Shown here: in pieces, positions 1 to 5,627 of the stretch
Numbering within the stretch: the first letter of the stretch is position 1
How the letters are laid out: the number at the start of each line of letters is the position of its first letter
Assembly: GCA_002305685.1 (NCBI GenBank)
Contig: DBQB01000058.1
Span: 1-6,334, forward strand
Length of the DNA stretch: 6,334 bases
DNA from: Ruminococcaceae bacterium UBA1405
GTDB taxonomy: Bacteria; Bacillota; Clostridia; Oscillospirales; Ruminococcaceae
Reading direction: 5' to 3'
The notes under the pieces: generated by a model
The model's database searches: none
What the model was told of the DNA's origin: nothing
The model's input: the letters and a program-made list of their open reading frames with translations, nothing else
Translations under genes and position numbers: made by a program

Positions 1-5
1 TTGAC

Positions 6-68
6 AAGAACCTCCTGTGCTTTTTGCTTGGTTGCCAGACCAGCTTTATTCTAGCACAGGAGGTTCTT
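6..68 (+). terminator. Long-stem hairpin, probable plus-strand terminator
   Basis: Two perfectly complementary 16-base arms (6-21 and 53-68) enclose a 31-base loop that can itself form a small TGGT/ACCA stem (29-32 with 39-42). The right arm is followed by a pyrimidine-rich run (68-75) containing several Ts. This fits the intrinsic terminator of a plus-strand gene ending left of the window. The right arm contains AGGAGG, buried in the stem, but no start codon follows at usable spacing, so a sequestered ribosome site is unlikely. The hairpin is certain; its role is inferred. Confidence 0.5.
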
Positions 69-92
69 TCTTTTCACTAAAGTTTTTTACCC

Positions 93-116
93 ACCCCCAG
101 TTGAACTGGGGGTTTT
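93..116 (+). terminator. GC-rich hairpin with short T-run
   Basis: ACCCCCAGTT (93-102) is the exact complement of AACTGGGGGT (104-113) around a single central G, so a real stem would be CCCCCAG/CTGGGGG with a 5-base loop. It is followed by TTTT (113-116). The shape is a compact plus-strand terminator, perhaps a second stop behind the hairpin at 6-68. The T-run is short, and a structural end of a small transposon is an alternative. Confidence 0.45.
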
Positions 117-135
117 ATCATGCCTATTCGGCGCC

Positions 136-170
136 AAAAAAGGACAATTCATCTCTCAATGAATTGTCCT
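136..170 (-). terminator. Intrinsic terminator, minus strand
   Basis: Two perfect 12-base arms (141-152 and 159-170) surround a 6-base loop. Reading the minus strand, the stem is followed by a run of Ts (complement of the A-run at 136-141), the standard rho-independent layout. It lies 4 bases beyond the CCA end of the tRNA remnant, so it was probably the original terminator of that tRNA gene. It may now also end transcripts coming from the helicase gene, since no better minus-strand terminator is seen between it and the helicase stop codon. Confidence 0.8.
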
Positions 171-174
171 ATGT

Positions 175-219
175 TGGTTGCGGAGGCAGGATTTGAATCT
201 ACGATCCTGGGATTATGAG
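175..219 (-). pseudogene. 3' half of tRNA-Met (CAT), initiator-like; putative att site remnant
   Basis: Read on the minus strand, this is the second half of a tRNA: anticodon loop CTCATAA (213-219, anticodon CAT), 3' anticodon stem TCCCA (208-212), 5-base variable loop (203-207), T-arm with loop TTCAAAT (191-197), acceptor 3' strand CTCCGCA (179-185), discriminator A (178) and CCA (175-177). The ending CGCAACCA matches bacterial initiator tRNA, where A72 faces a mismatched C1. The bases upstream of the anticodon loop (220 onward) do not complement the stem, and no D-arm or 5' acceptor strand follows, so the 5' half is absent. The T-stem has a non-pairing position (A198 side against C186 side), consistent with decay. 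Half tRNAs of this kind are left at one end of elements that integrate at tRNA 3' ends. The intact copy is not in this window. Confidence 0.75.
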
Positions 220-466
220 CTGCGGTTTTTGCTTGATGAAAGAGCATTCTGGAGGGTTGTTATCCGTATCATACCCTTCTTGAGCTTTCCCAAGTTTCCA
301 GCTTAGCCAGGAGCCTGACTTGCTGTATCATTTTTTATATCACTCGAGGTGATTAGCAAGTTTTAACCTGGAATGTTCCATAGATTGAGATTTCTGTAGA
401 CAGAATAACCCGGCCGGTTCTTTTCTAGCTTATGTGGTGCGGGATATCATTACTATCTTTACTGCT
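220..466. other. Gene-free stretch between tRNA remnant and helicase
   Basis: No reading frame with a credible start and ribosome site is seen on either strand. It contains nested inverted repeats: ATCAC/GTGAT (339-343 and 349-353) around TCGAG, inside ACTTGCT/AGCAAGT (318-324 and 355-361), which is followed by TTTT on the plus strand. A short TGGAA/TTCCA palindrome lies near 369-380. No clear minus-strand terminator for the helicase is seen here. If the tRNA fragment is an attachment site, this is the terminal non-coding edge of the integrated element. Confidence 0.5.
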
Positions 467-3400
467 TCAGTCCTTATCGCCGAGGCCCAGAACTGCTTCC
501 ACTACTTCATCGTGGCCAAGGAAGTACTCTTCGATGAGATCCCAGCGCTGTTTACTGGTCATATCTTTGGTGAGAAATGCACACATCGTTTTTTCTGCGT
601 CCTTGTGACGGCTATGAATCTTCGCCAACTGCATATTTTTGTAACGGCAGTCTTCGGACAGGCTGCGGATCTTCTGTGGATCGTTGATACGGACAAAAAT
701 CTCCAGATTTTGACCGCCGCGCACTTCATAGCTTGCCAAACCGAAAATCTCCAGCACAGCCAGCAAACGCAATACTGGATTTTTTTTACCGTTGACAGTT
801 GATGGCACATAGCCTATGTACTCGTTTTTCTCACGATTCGGAGCGCAGTTGACCAGCTTCTGATCCATCCAGTTGACAAGAGAAAAATAATTTCTATTGG
901 TTACCCGGTACAGCATACCCATCTGATTTCCGCCCCGCTGTGTTGCCTGGATGAACCGCATACGCTCTCCGTTCTGCCGGGTGGGATCTGCCCTGACTTC
1001 TATCACAAACAGTTCCAGCAGTGCTTTTGCAAAGTCGGCATTCATCACTTCGGTACCCAAAGCCGCCTGTACTTTCTGACGGAACTCGTCAACGGTGAAC
1101 ATCTTGTGCTCCTTGCGATAATCATCAAACACCTGCGCCACCGCTTCCATGTACTGACGCAGTCGGGCTCGAGTGATATCAAAGTCCTGCGCATAGTAGA
1201 TATTGGCTTTGAGGCGCACGGAAATGCGGTTGACGCCATCTTGGGTAAACAGTTCTCCCTTGAAGAACTTTGCCTTGAATATGCTGAAGGGCGTATTAGA
1301 GAAGTGTTTTTCCCACAGATCGCCCATCCGAATTTCGTAGATGTTGCCGCTGTTGCGCACCACCACATCCGAGGCCTTTGAGCTGAAGCTGCGGTGGATC
1401 GTCACGGTGTTGTCATAGAGATTCCTGACAAAATCGCCGTATTTGGACAGGAATTCCGTCTCGATCTCCGCAGGAACATTGGCGTAGCAGGTGGTAAACA
1501 TCGCCTTGGGGCGGACTACCAGCACCGGGAAGCCATATGATTCCAGATCCTTGGCCAGCAGAAGAAGCCCAGTCTTGACGCGATTTTCCAATTCACCAGA
1601 GTCAAATAAATAGCTGAATGCATCCGGAGACACTAGAAGGTTTCGATGTTTTTTCCGGCTGTACAGCCAGTAAAGTTTGTGAAGCATCTCCCGCAGCTGG
1701 TACTGCCGCAGTTCTCCCATGCCATGCAGGCGCTTGAGTTGGGACATATCCATAGGCATGAATTCCTCAACGGCTGTGCCATGAAGATTCTTGTTTCGGG
1801 CTGCACGGCCAATCTCCTGGACATAGTCCGCCAGATTGCCGGTGGGCGCAAAGTGGTATACCTGCACAATATCCGGAACATCCACACCCATGCCGAAGGC
1901 CTTGGTGCAGATCATTACAAGGGCCTGACCGGTCTGAAAAGCTCTCTGTGCAGCGCTTTTCTCCTGCTTGTGCAGCCCAGCGTGGTAGCAACGGACTTTG
2001 GACTTGGTAGCAGCGGGAACCGCAGAATAAATATTGTCTACCGTAGTGCGGAAGGGGCAGTAGATCAGTGCCTTTTTCCCCTCAGCCACAAGCTGTTCAA
2101 TTTTCCGGGCTACGTGGTTCACCTTAAATTCCTCGTAGCTCTGTCCGGTCTGGCTCTCCATTGGATGAATGTCAAAGTCGATGTTGTCACGGCGAACCCG
2201 ACCTAGATACAGGATGGGTTGGTTCAACCCTAAGGTGTCAATGGTGTCCTGTACTACATCCTCCTTACCGCCAAAAACGGCAGTGGCTGTCAAACAAAGT
2301 ATCGGAAAGTGGAGATTGTTCTTCCGCTGACGCTCGAGATAATCGCCCAGGAACCAGTAATCGGCGCGGAAATCACGCCCCCAGCTGGTTACGGTATGGG
2401 CTTCGTCCACCACGAACAGACCAAGTCGCCGTTCACCCAGCAGAGTTTCCAGTGAGGTAGTCAGCAGCATTTCTGGAGCTATGTACAGGATGGATTTTTC
2501 ACCCTTGCGGATGGCGTTCAGGCGTTCCTCACGTTCCTCACGGGAAACATTGGAGTTGAGAAAGGTGGCACAGTGAACGCCGCGAGCTTCCAGCTGGCTG
2601 ACCTGATCCTGCATCAGTGCAATTAGAGGAGAGATGACAATGGTAACAGCCTGGTGTACCTGAGCCAGATAAATGCCGGATATTTGATAGAAAGACGATT
2701 TGCCGGCTCCGGTGGGGGCGGTTAGGAAGATGTTCAGGTAGTCCTGATAACCGCCCAATGCCAGTTCACACTGCCTAACAATGGTGCCGATGATCTCGCC
2801 CTGACTGATCTGTTTTGTCTCGGTGCCCGATGCTGGGTCTTTGTAGAAATCCAGCATCCGAAAGTCTGCGTCGGTTCCCCAGTACTGCTTGAGAATGGCT
2901 CGATAACAGTCAATGGTTTCCGGTTCTACATCTTCCTTGTGTTTTACACAATTCAGTGCAAAGGAAATACCGCACTGTTCTGCCATATAAGCGATTACAT
3001 CACAGGTATTGTTCCTAGAATTCTTCTCCTGCTTTACTGGAAGTACCAGAGGACCGTCAATCTCATCACTTAAGAACTTATCCGCCAGTACCAGTGGGGA
3101 GATGTCATAGGGCAGGGTAGGTTCGGCTTCGGTAAATGCCGCCTGCTTTTTCTGATAGAACGAAATGCAGCGGATATTCTCTTCTTTATGGCGGTTGAAC
3201 AGAGCTACATAGTAGCGATTGTCCAGTGTGCGGACCGAAGCATAGTAATGGCTGAGTACTTCTGTTTTGGGGGTAAAATTAGCCTTTTCGGTTTCGTAAG
3301 CCTGGTATAGGGCTTCCGCGTCTACACTCGGGATACAGCTGGGCACATAAGCAGGAAAGGCATCGTTATCCACCACAATGAACTCTGCATCAAATATCGC

Positions 3401-3697
3401 CTTGGGATCCTGCACCGTATGAAGGATAGCCAACATTTCCTCATAGATTCCTACCCTTACGCCCTCCTGTATCATCAGTTTCTGAATTAATTTGCGCCGG
3501 GCAGCGTCAATTTTGACGATGCTGATAGTGCCGTCTTCGTTCAGGATTTGCTCAGCAGGGAGAAGAGCATCTTCTCGCTGTGCCAGCCAACGGACATTTC
3601 CGGGTACAAAACCGCGGAAAAATAAAACCACATTCTTTCCCGCCCAGCGGTCAATGATTTCTTCTGCATGCTGTTCAAAATATACCTGTGCTTTCAT
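467..3697 (-). CDS. RecQ-like SF2 DNA helicase with extended N- and C-termini
   Basis: About 1076 residues, predicted cytoplasmic ATP-dependent DNA helicase. Motifs in order: Walker A TAPTGAGKSS (about 326-335), Ia VISPLIALMQDQV (353-365), DEAH box (431-434) followed by SWGRDFR (438-444), which matches the aromatic-rich loop typical of RecQ, motif III LTATA (469-473), a YHAG segment (about 571-574), motif V FGMGVDVPD (601-609) and motif VI QEIGRAAR (627-634). All key residues are present, so it should be active. After motif VI there is no four-cysteine cluster, so the RecQ zinc-binding region appears absent. Residues 1 to about 300 and about 650-1076 match no domain I can name; near the end a segment with EIFVRINDP may close a winged-helix-like fold. 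At roughly 1076 residues it is much longer than a typical bacterial RecQ (about 600). An upstream ATG at 3748 is in frame, but the ATG at 3697 has a strong ribosome site, so I chose that. It lies 193 bases downstream of the cyclotransferase-like gene, same strand. Helicase call firm; substrate and pathway unknown. Confidence 0.9.
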   Translation of the reverse strand: MKAQVYFEQHAEEIIDRWAGKNVVLFFRGFVPGNVRWLAQREDALLPAEQILNEDGTISIVKIDAARRKLIQKLMIQEGVRVGIYEEMLAILHTVQDPKAIFDAEFIVVDNDAFPAYVPSCIPSVDAEALYQAYETEKANFTPKTEVLSHYYASVRTLDNRYYVALFNRHKEENIRCISFYQKKQAAFTEAEPTLPYDISPLVLADKFLSDEIDGPLVLPVKQEKNSRNNTCDVIAYMAEQCGISFALNCVKHKEDVEPETIDCYRAILKQYWGTDADFRMLDFYKDPASGTETKQISQGEIIGTIVRQCELALGGYQDYLNIFLTAPTGAGKSSFYQISGIYLAQVHQAVTIVISPLIALMQDQVSQLEARGVHCATFLNSNVSREEREERLNAIRKGEKSILYIAPEMLLTTSLETLLGERRLGLFVVDEAHTVTSWGRDFRADYWFLGDYLERQRKNNLHFPILCLTATAVFGGKEDVVQDTIDTLGLNQPILYLGRVRRDNIDFDIHPMESQTGQSYEEFKVNHVARKIEQLVAEGKKALIYCPFRTTVDNIYSAVPAATKSKVRCYHAGLHKQEKSAAQRAFQTGQALVMICTKAFGMGVDVPDIVQVYHFAPTGNLADYVQEIGRAARNKNLHGTAVEEFMPMDMSQLKRLHGMGELRQYQLREMLHKLYWLYSRKKHRNLLVSPDAFSYLFDSGELENRVKTGLLLLAKDLESYGFPVLVVRPKAMFTTCYANVPAEIETEFLSKYGDFVRNLYDNTVTIHRSFSSKASDVVVRNSGNIYEIRMGDLWEKHFSNTPFSIFKAKFFKGELFTQDGVNRISVRLKANIYYAQDFDITRARLRQYMEAVAQVFDDYRKEHKMFTVDEFRQKVQAALGTEVMNADFAKALLELFVIEVRADPTRQNGERMRFIQATQRGGNQMGMLYRVTNRNYFSLVNWMDQKLVNCAPNREKNEYIGYVPSTVNGKKNPVLRLLAVLEIFGLASYEVRGGQNLEIFVRINDPQKIRSLSEDCRYKNMQLAKIHSRHKDAEKTMCAFLTKDMTSKQRWDLIEEYFLGHDEVVEAVLGLGDKD

Positions 3698-3706
3698 CTT
3701 AATGAT

Positions 3707-3713
3707 TCCTCCC
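3707..3713 (-). promoter_or_regulatory. Ribosome binding site deciding the helicase start
   Basis: GGGAGGA on the minus strand sits 9 bases before the ATG at 3697. The in-frame alternatives at 3748 (preceded only by a weak GTAGGGT) and 3715 (whose own codons overlap this site) are less well placed. The helicase protein therefore most likely begins MKAQVYFEQH. Confidence 0.7.
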
Positions 3714-3890
3714 ATATCGATAAATCCCGTACGTATATTACCGGGCATACCCTACGGCAGCTAGTGGGCCGCAAAATCAGACTGTTGTATCATCGTTGCT
3801 ATATTTCTCTTTTTCTGATGATGTAGAGTATTTTTCCTGTTTGTCAGAAAAGTAGTGTATTTTTGTCCCACTTTTTATAGAAGAAGCTCT
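3714..3890. other. Intergenic region with direct and inverted repeats upstream of helicase
   Basis: No gene is seen here. A 13-base motif GTAG(A/T)GTATTTTT occurs twice in the same orientation (3823-3835 and 3852-3864) with one mismatch, start points 29 bases apart. An 8-base inverted repeat TTTTCTGA/TCAGAAAA (3811-3818 and 3844-3851) interleaves with it. Neither arm is followed by a T-run on the minus strand, so it does not look like a terminator. The arrangement could be a regulator binding region for a helicase promoter, but I see no convincing -35/-10 pair. Confidence 0.4.
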
Positions 3891-5432
3891 TTATAACAGA
3901 GCGTCCACCTTTGCCTGTACATCTCGCAGCAGCAACTTGTTTTCGCAGCACAGGGGTTTCCACAGGTACCGGGCAATCTCTTGGCTGCTGAGACCGGCTT
4001 CCTTTTTCAACGCCCTAACCAGTAATCCCAGATAGGCGTCACTGGGACGGTTAGGCCGCCGGAGTTTTTGGCTGGTCAGTGCAAATACCGGTAGTCCGTC
4101 TTCACCGAATTGCAAAAAGAGCACACGTCCATACCAGTTAGCGCTTTCGCCCTCCTGTTGGCGCACATCAAGAAACTGTCCCCATGTGATACGATAAAGC
4201 TGACAGATTGTCTGGCCAAAGACAGGCTCTAGGAACGCTACTCCGCCACCATTCCACTTGGAGCTGCTGTTTCCAAAATACATTTTCCCCCTGACGACAG
4301 CCGAAACACGTTTGCTCCACAGTGTTTTATCCGTACAGCCAGGATATTCTGCGCCATTTTCCTGACAAATTCCGCCTTGGATGTAGCACTGAAAGCGCTC
4401 CGGCGAAAGGTTGGAACCGTAACCGGCATACCAGACTGGATCTTCCGAACTTGTTTGCCATTTGTTCCAGAGTGGGGTACCATAAACCTGACCCAGATAA
4501 ACATAGGTATTGGCAAGTAGTGTACCCTTTCGGCTGCTTATGGTTACCTGGGTTCTCCGGTACAGAACTCCTTCGTTCTCATAAGTGTCCAACCGTGCCA
4601 TAGTCTCATTATCCACAAACCACACTTCTCCGATAACGGTTCCTTTCTCATCCGGAACAATACCGGGATATCCGCCCAAATCGTACAACGCATACCCTTC
4701 CAGTGCAGCATTGTCGCAGAAAATGGCGTTTGCCATCATGTGGGAGGCGGATTTATTCTGCATTAAGGTTCCGTAGACAAACACGGTGTTTGGTTTTCCG
4801 TTGTACATGGCCAGTAGCCGCTCAATGCTTCCCTGACAAGGAGTCATTTGAAGATTCATATAGCCCTGGAGTATCTGCCCGTTTTGTTTAGCGTTTTCTA
4901 TATCCTGCTGAAAAGTTTGGAGGCGGTCCAACATAAAGACCCTGAAATCCTCTGCTCCAGCAGCACCCTGGTCCAGAAACTCCCGCAAACCAGCCTGCAA
5001 AAAACTTTCCAAATTTTCCAGCAGGTGAGCCAGGCTGTCATATCCATGACCTGTCAACCCTCGTCTGATGCAGCTGTTGAGTAGAGTTTGCAAAAATTTG
5101 ATCCTGCTCTCATCGAACGCCTCAGGATAGTGAAGGAAGGCATGAATTCCGGCTAGGGCTGCGGCATAGGTGGGATTATACCAGAGATATACCCGGATAT
5201 CGGCGGGCATGGTGTCATCCAAACAGAGCTTGAGCAGACCAGTCTGGGTATCCTGTACAGCGGCGGCTCGATCCAGAAAATCCATCAGCTCTTCCCGGGA
5301 AAGGTGGAGATACGCCTGCTCCTTTCCGCCCTGAGTCAGTGCAGTGGCCATAACATCGGACGCATGAGCATAATCCTCGTCGGCAGGGGTATAGATGCGC
5401 AGCGGCATGGTGTAAGGGTTGTTTTTCATCAT
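3891..5432 (-). CDS. Tandem gamma-glutamylcyclotransferase-like protein with helical N-terminal domain
   Basis: 513 residues, no signal peptide or membrane segment, so probably cytoplasmic. Residues 1 to about 210 are mostly helical and unrecognised. A first cyclotransferase-fold domain follows: VFVYGTLM (217-224), the substrate-loop signature of the GGCT/AIG2-like fold, then GGYPGIVP (253-260), LDTYENEG (281-288), whose Glu285 is at the expected catalytic position, and YRR (291-293). A second domain begins YAGYGSNL (335-342), continues with SSKWNGGGVAF (390-400) and has a QQEG (425-428) that may supply its own acid. Known members of this fold release 5-oxoproline from gamma-glutamyl amines or peptides; the substrate here is unknown, and the second half resembles an uncharacterised YGSNL-type family from memory only. 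Two adjacent ATGs (5432 and 5429) are both reachable from the same ribosome site. It is flanked by the regulator upstream and the helicase downstream, all on one strand. Fold assignment good; activity inferred. Confidence 0.85.
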   Translation of the reverse strand: MMKNNPYTMPLRIYTPADEDYAHASDVMATALTQGGKEQAYLHLSREELMDFLDRAAAVQDTQTGLLKLCLDDTMPADIRVYLWYNPTYAAALAGIHAFLHYPEAFDESRIKFLQTLLNSCIRRGLTGHGYDSLAHLLENLESFLQAGLREFLDQGAAGAEDFRVFMLDRLQTFQQDIENAKQNGQILQGYMNLQMTPCQGSIERLLAMYNGKPNTVFVYGTLMQNKSASHMMANAIFCDNAALEGYALYDLGGYPGIVPDEKGTVIGEVWFVDNETMARLDTYENEGVLYRRTQVTISSRKGTLLANTYVYLGQVYGTPLWNKWQTSSEDPVWYAGYGSNLSPERFQCYIQGGICQENGAEYPGCTDKTLWSKRVSAVVRGKMYFGNSSSKWNGGGVAFLEPVFGQTICQLYRITWGQFLDVRQQEGESANWYGRVLFLQFGEDGLPVFALTSQKLRRPNRPSDAYLGLLVRALKKEAGLSSQEIARYLWKPLCCENKLLLRDVQAKVDALL

Positions 5433-5437
5433 GATTT

Positions 5438-5443
5438 CTCCTT
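5438..5443 (-). promoter_or_regulatory. Ribosome binding site of the cyclotransferase-like gene
   Basis: AAGGAG on the minus strand lies 5 bases before the first ATG (5432) and 8 bases before the second (5429). The spacing slightly favours the second ATG, so the mature protein may lack the first methionine codon. The choice does not affect any domain. Confidence 0.65.
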
Positions 5444-5482
5444 TTCTTTCATGGATGAGGGATGTTTGTTTTCGCTGAGCTC

Positions 5483-5491
5483 AGTATAACA
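5483..5491 (-). promoter_or_regulatory. Extended -10 promoter candidate for the cyclotransferase-like gene
   Basis: The minus strand reads TGTTATACT, an extended -10 (TGn then TATACT, one mismatch to TATAAT). No good -35 is found 16-18 bases upstream; that space is occupied by the left-reading arm of the perfect palindrome at 5501-5535. Extended -10 promoters can work without a -35. Transcription would start near 5476, giving a leader of about 44 bases. A protein bound to the palindrome would sit over the -35 region. Confidence 0.4.
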
Positions 5492-5494
5492 CCG

Positions 5495-5535
5495 AAAAAC
5501 ACGGAACCATGGAAAATATTTTTCCATGGTTCCGT
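5495..5535 (-). terminator. Perfect 16-bp-arm hairpin with T-run; terminator or operator
   Basis: Arms ACGGAACCATGGAAAA (5501-5516) and TTTTCCATGGTTCCGT (5520-5535) are exact complements around TAT. On the minus strand the stem is followed by GTTTTT (5500-5495), so it can act as an intrinsic terminator for the regulator gene, whose stop codon is about 95 bases upstream. On the plus strand no T-run follows. The near-complete DNA symmetry and its position next to a candidate promoter also fit an operator for a dimeric regulator, possibly the neighbouring HTH protein. Confidence 0.65.
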
Positions 5536-5582
5536 TACCTGTCGCGGGATTCTCCCTTTTTATGCGCTTTTTCATTCTTGTA

Positions 5583-5612
5583 TTTATAATATGTAGATAT
5601 GAAAATTGTTAA
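5583..5612 (-). promoter_or_regulatory. Sigma-70-type promoter candidate upstream of the palindrome
   Basis: On the minus strand, TTAACA (5612-5607) and TATAAA (5588-5583) are separated by 18 bases, each with one mismatch to consensus. The predicted start near 5576 puts the hairpin at 5535-5501 in the leader of the transcript, about 40 bases downstream, which would make that hairpin an attenuator for the cyclotransferase-like gene. The local sequence is AT-rich, so a chance match is possible. Confidence 0.35.
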
Positions 5613-5627
5613 ATAGCCTTATCCTTT

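Noticed and set aside
1..6. TTGACA at the window start as a -35 box.
   Set aside because: No -10-like hexamer is found 16-18 bases downstream, and the bases overlap the terminator stem.
202..327. A 42-codon minus-strand frame reading from about 327 into the tRNA remnant.
   Set aside because: It has no start codon after the preceding stop at 330-328, no ribosome site, and ends inside the tRNA fragment. It could be the decayed tail of a gene but nothing in it is recognisable.
434..802. A 122-codon plus-strand frame.
   Set aside because: It lies almost entirely opposite the well-supported helicase gene, has no good ribosome site, and its product shows no recognisable motif.
1646..2206. A 186-codon plus-strand frame.
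   Set aside because: It is antisense to the helicase motifs IV to VI, whose conservation proves the minus-strand frame; no domain is seen in the plus-strand product.
3746..3748. ATG at 3748 as the helicase start.
   Set aside because: The extra 17 codons are translated across the strong GGGAGGA site that serves the ATG at 3697, and the upstream ATG has only a weak ribosome site.
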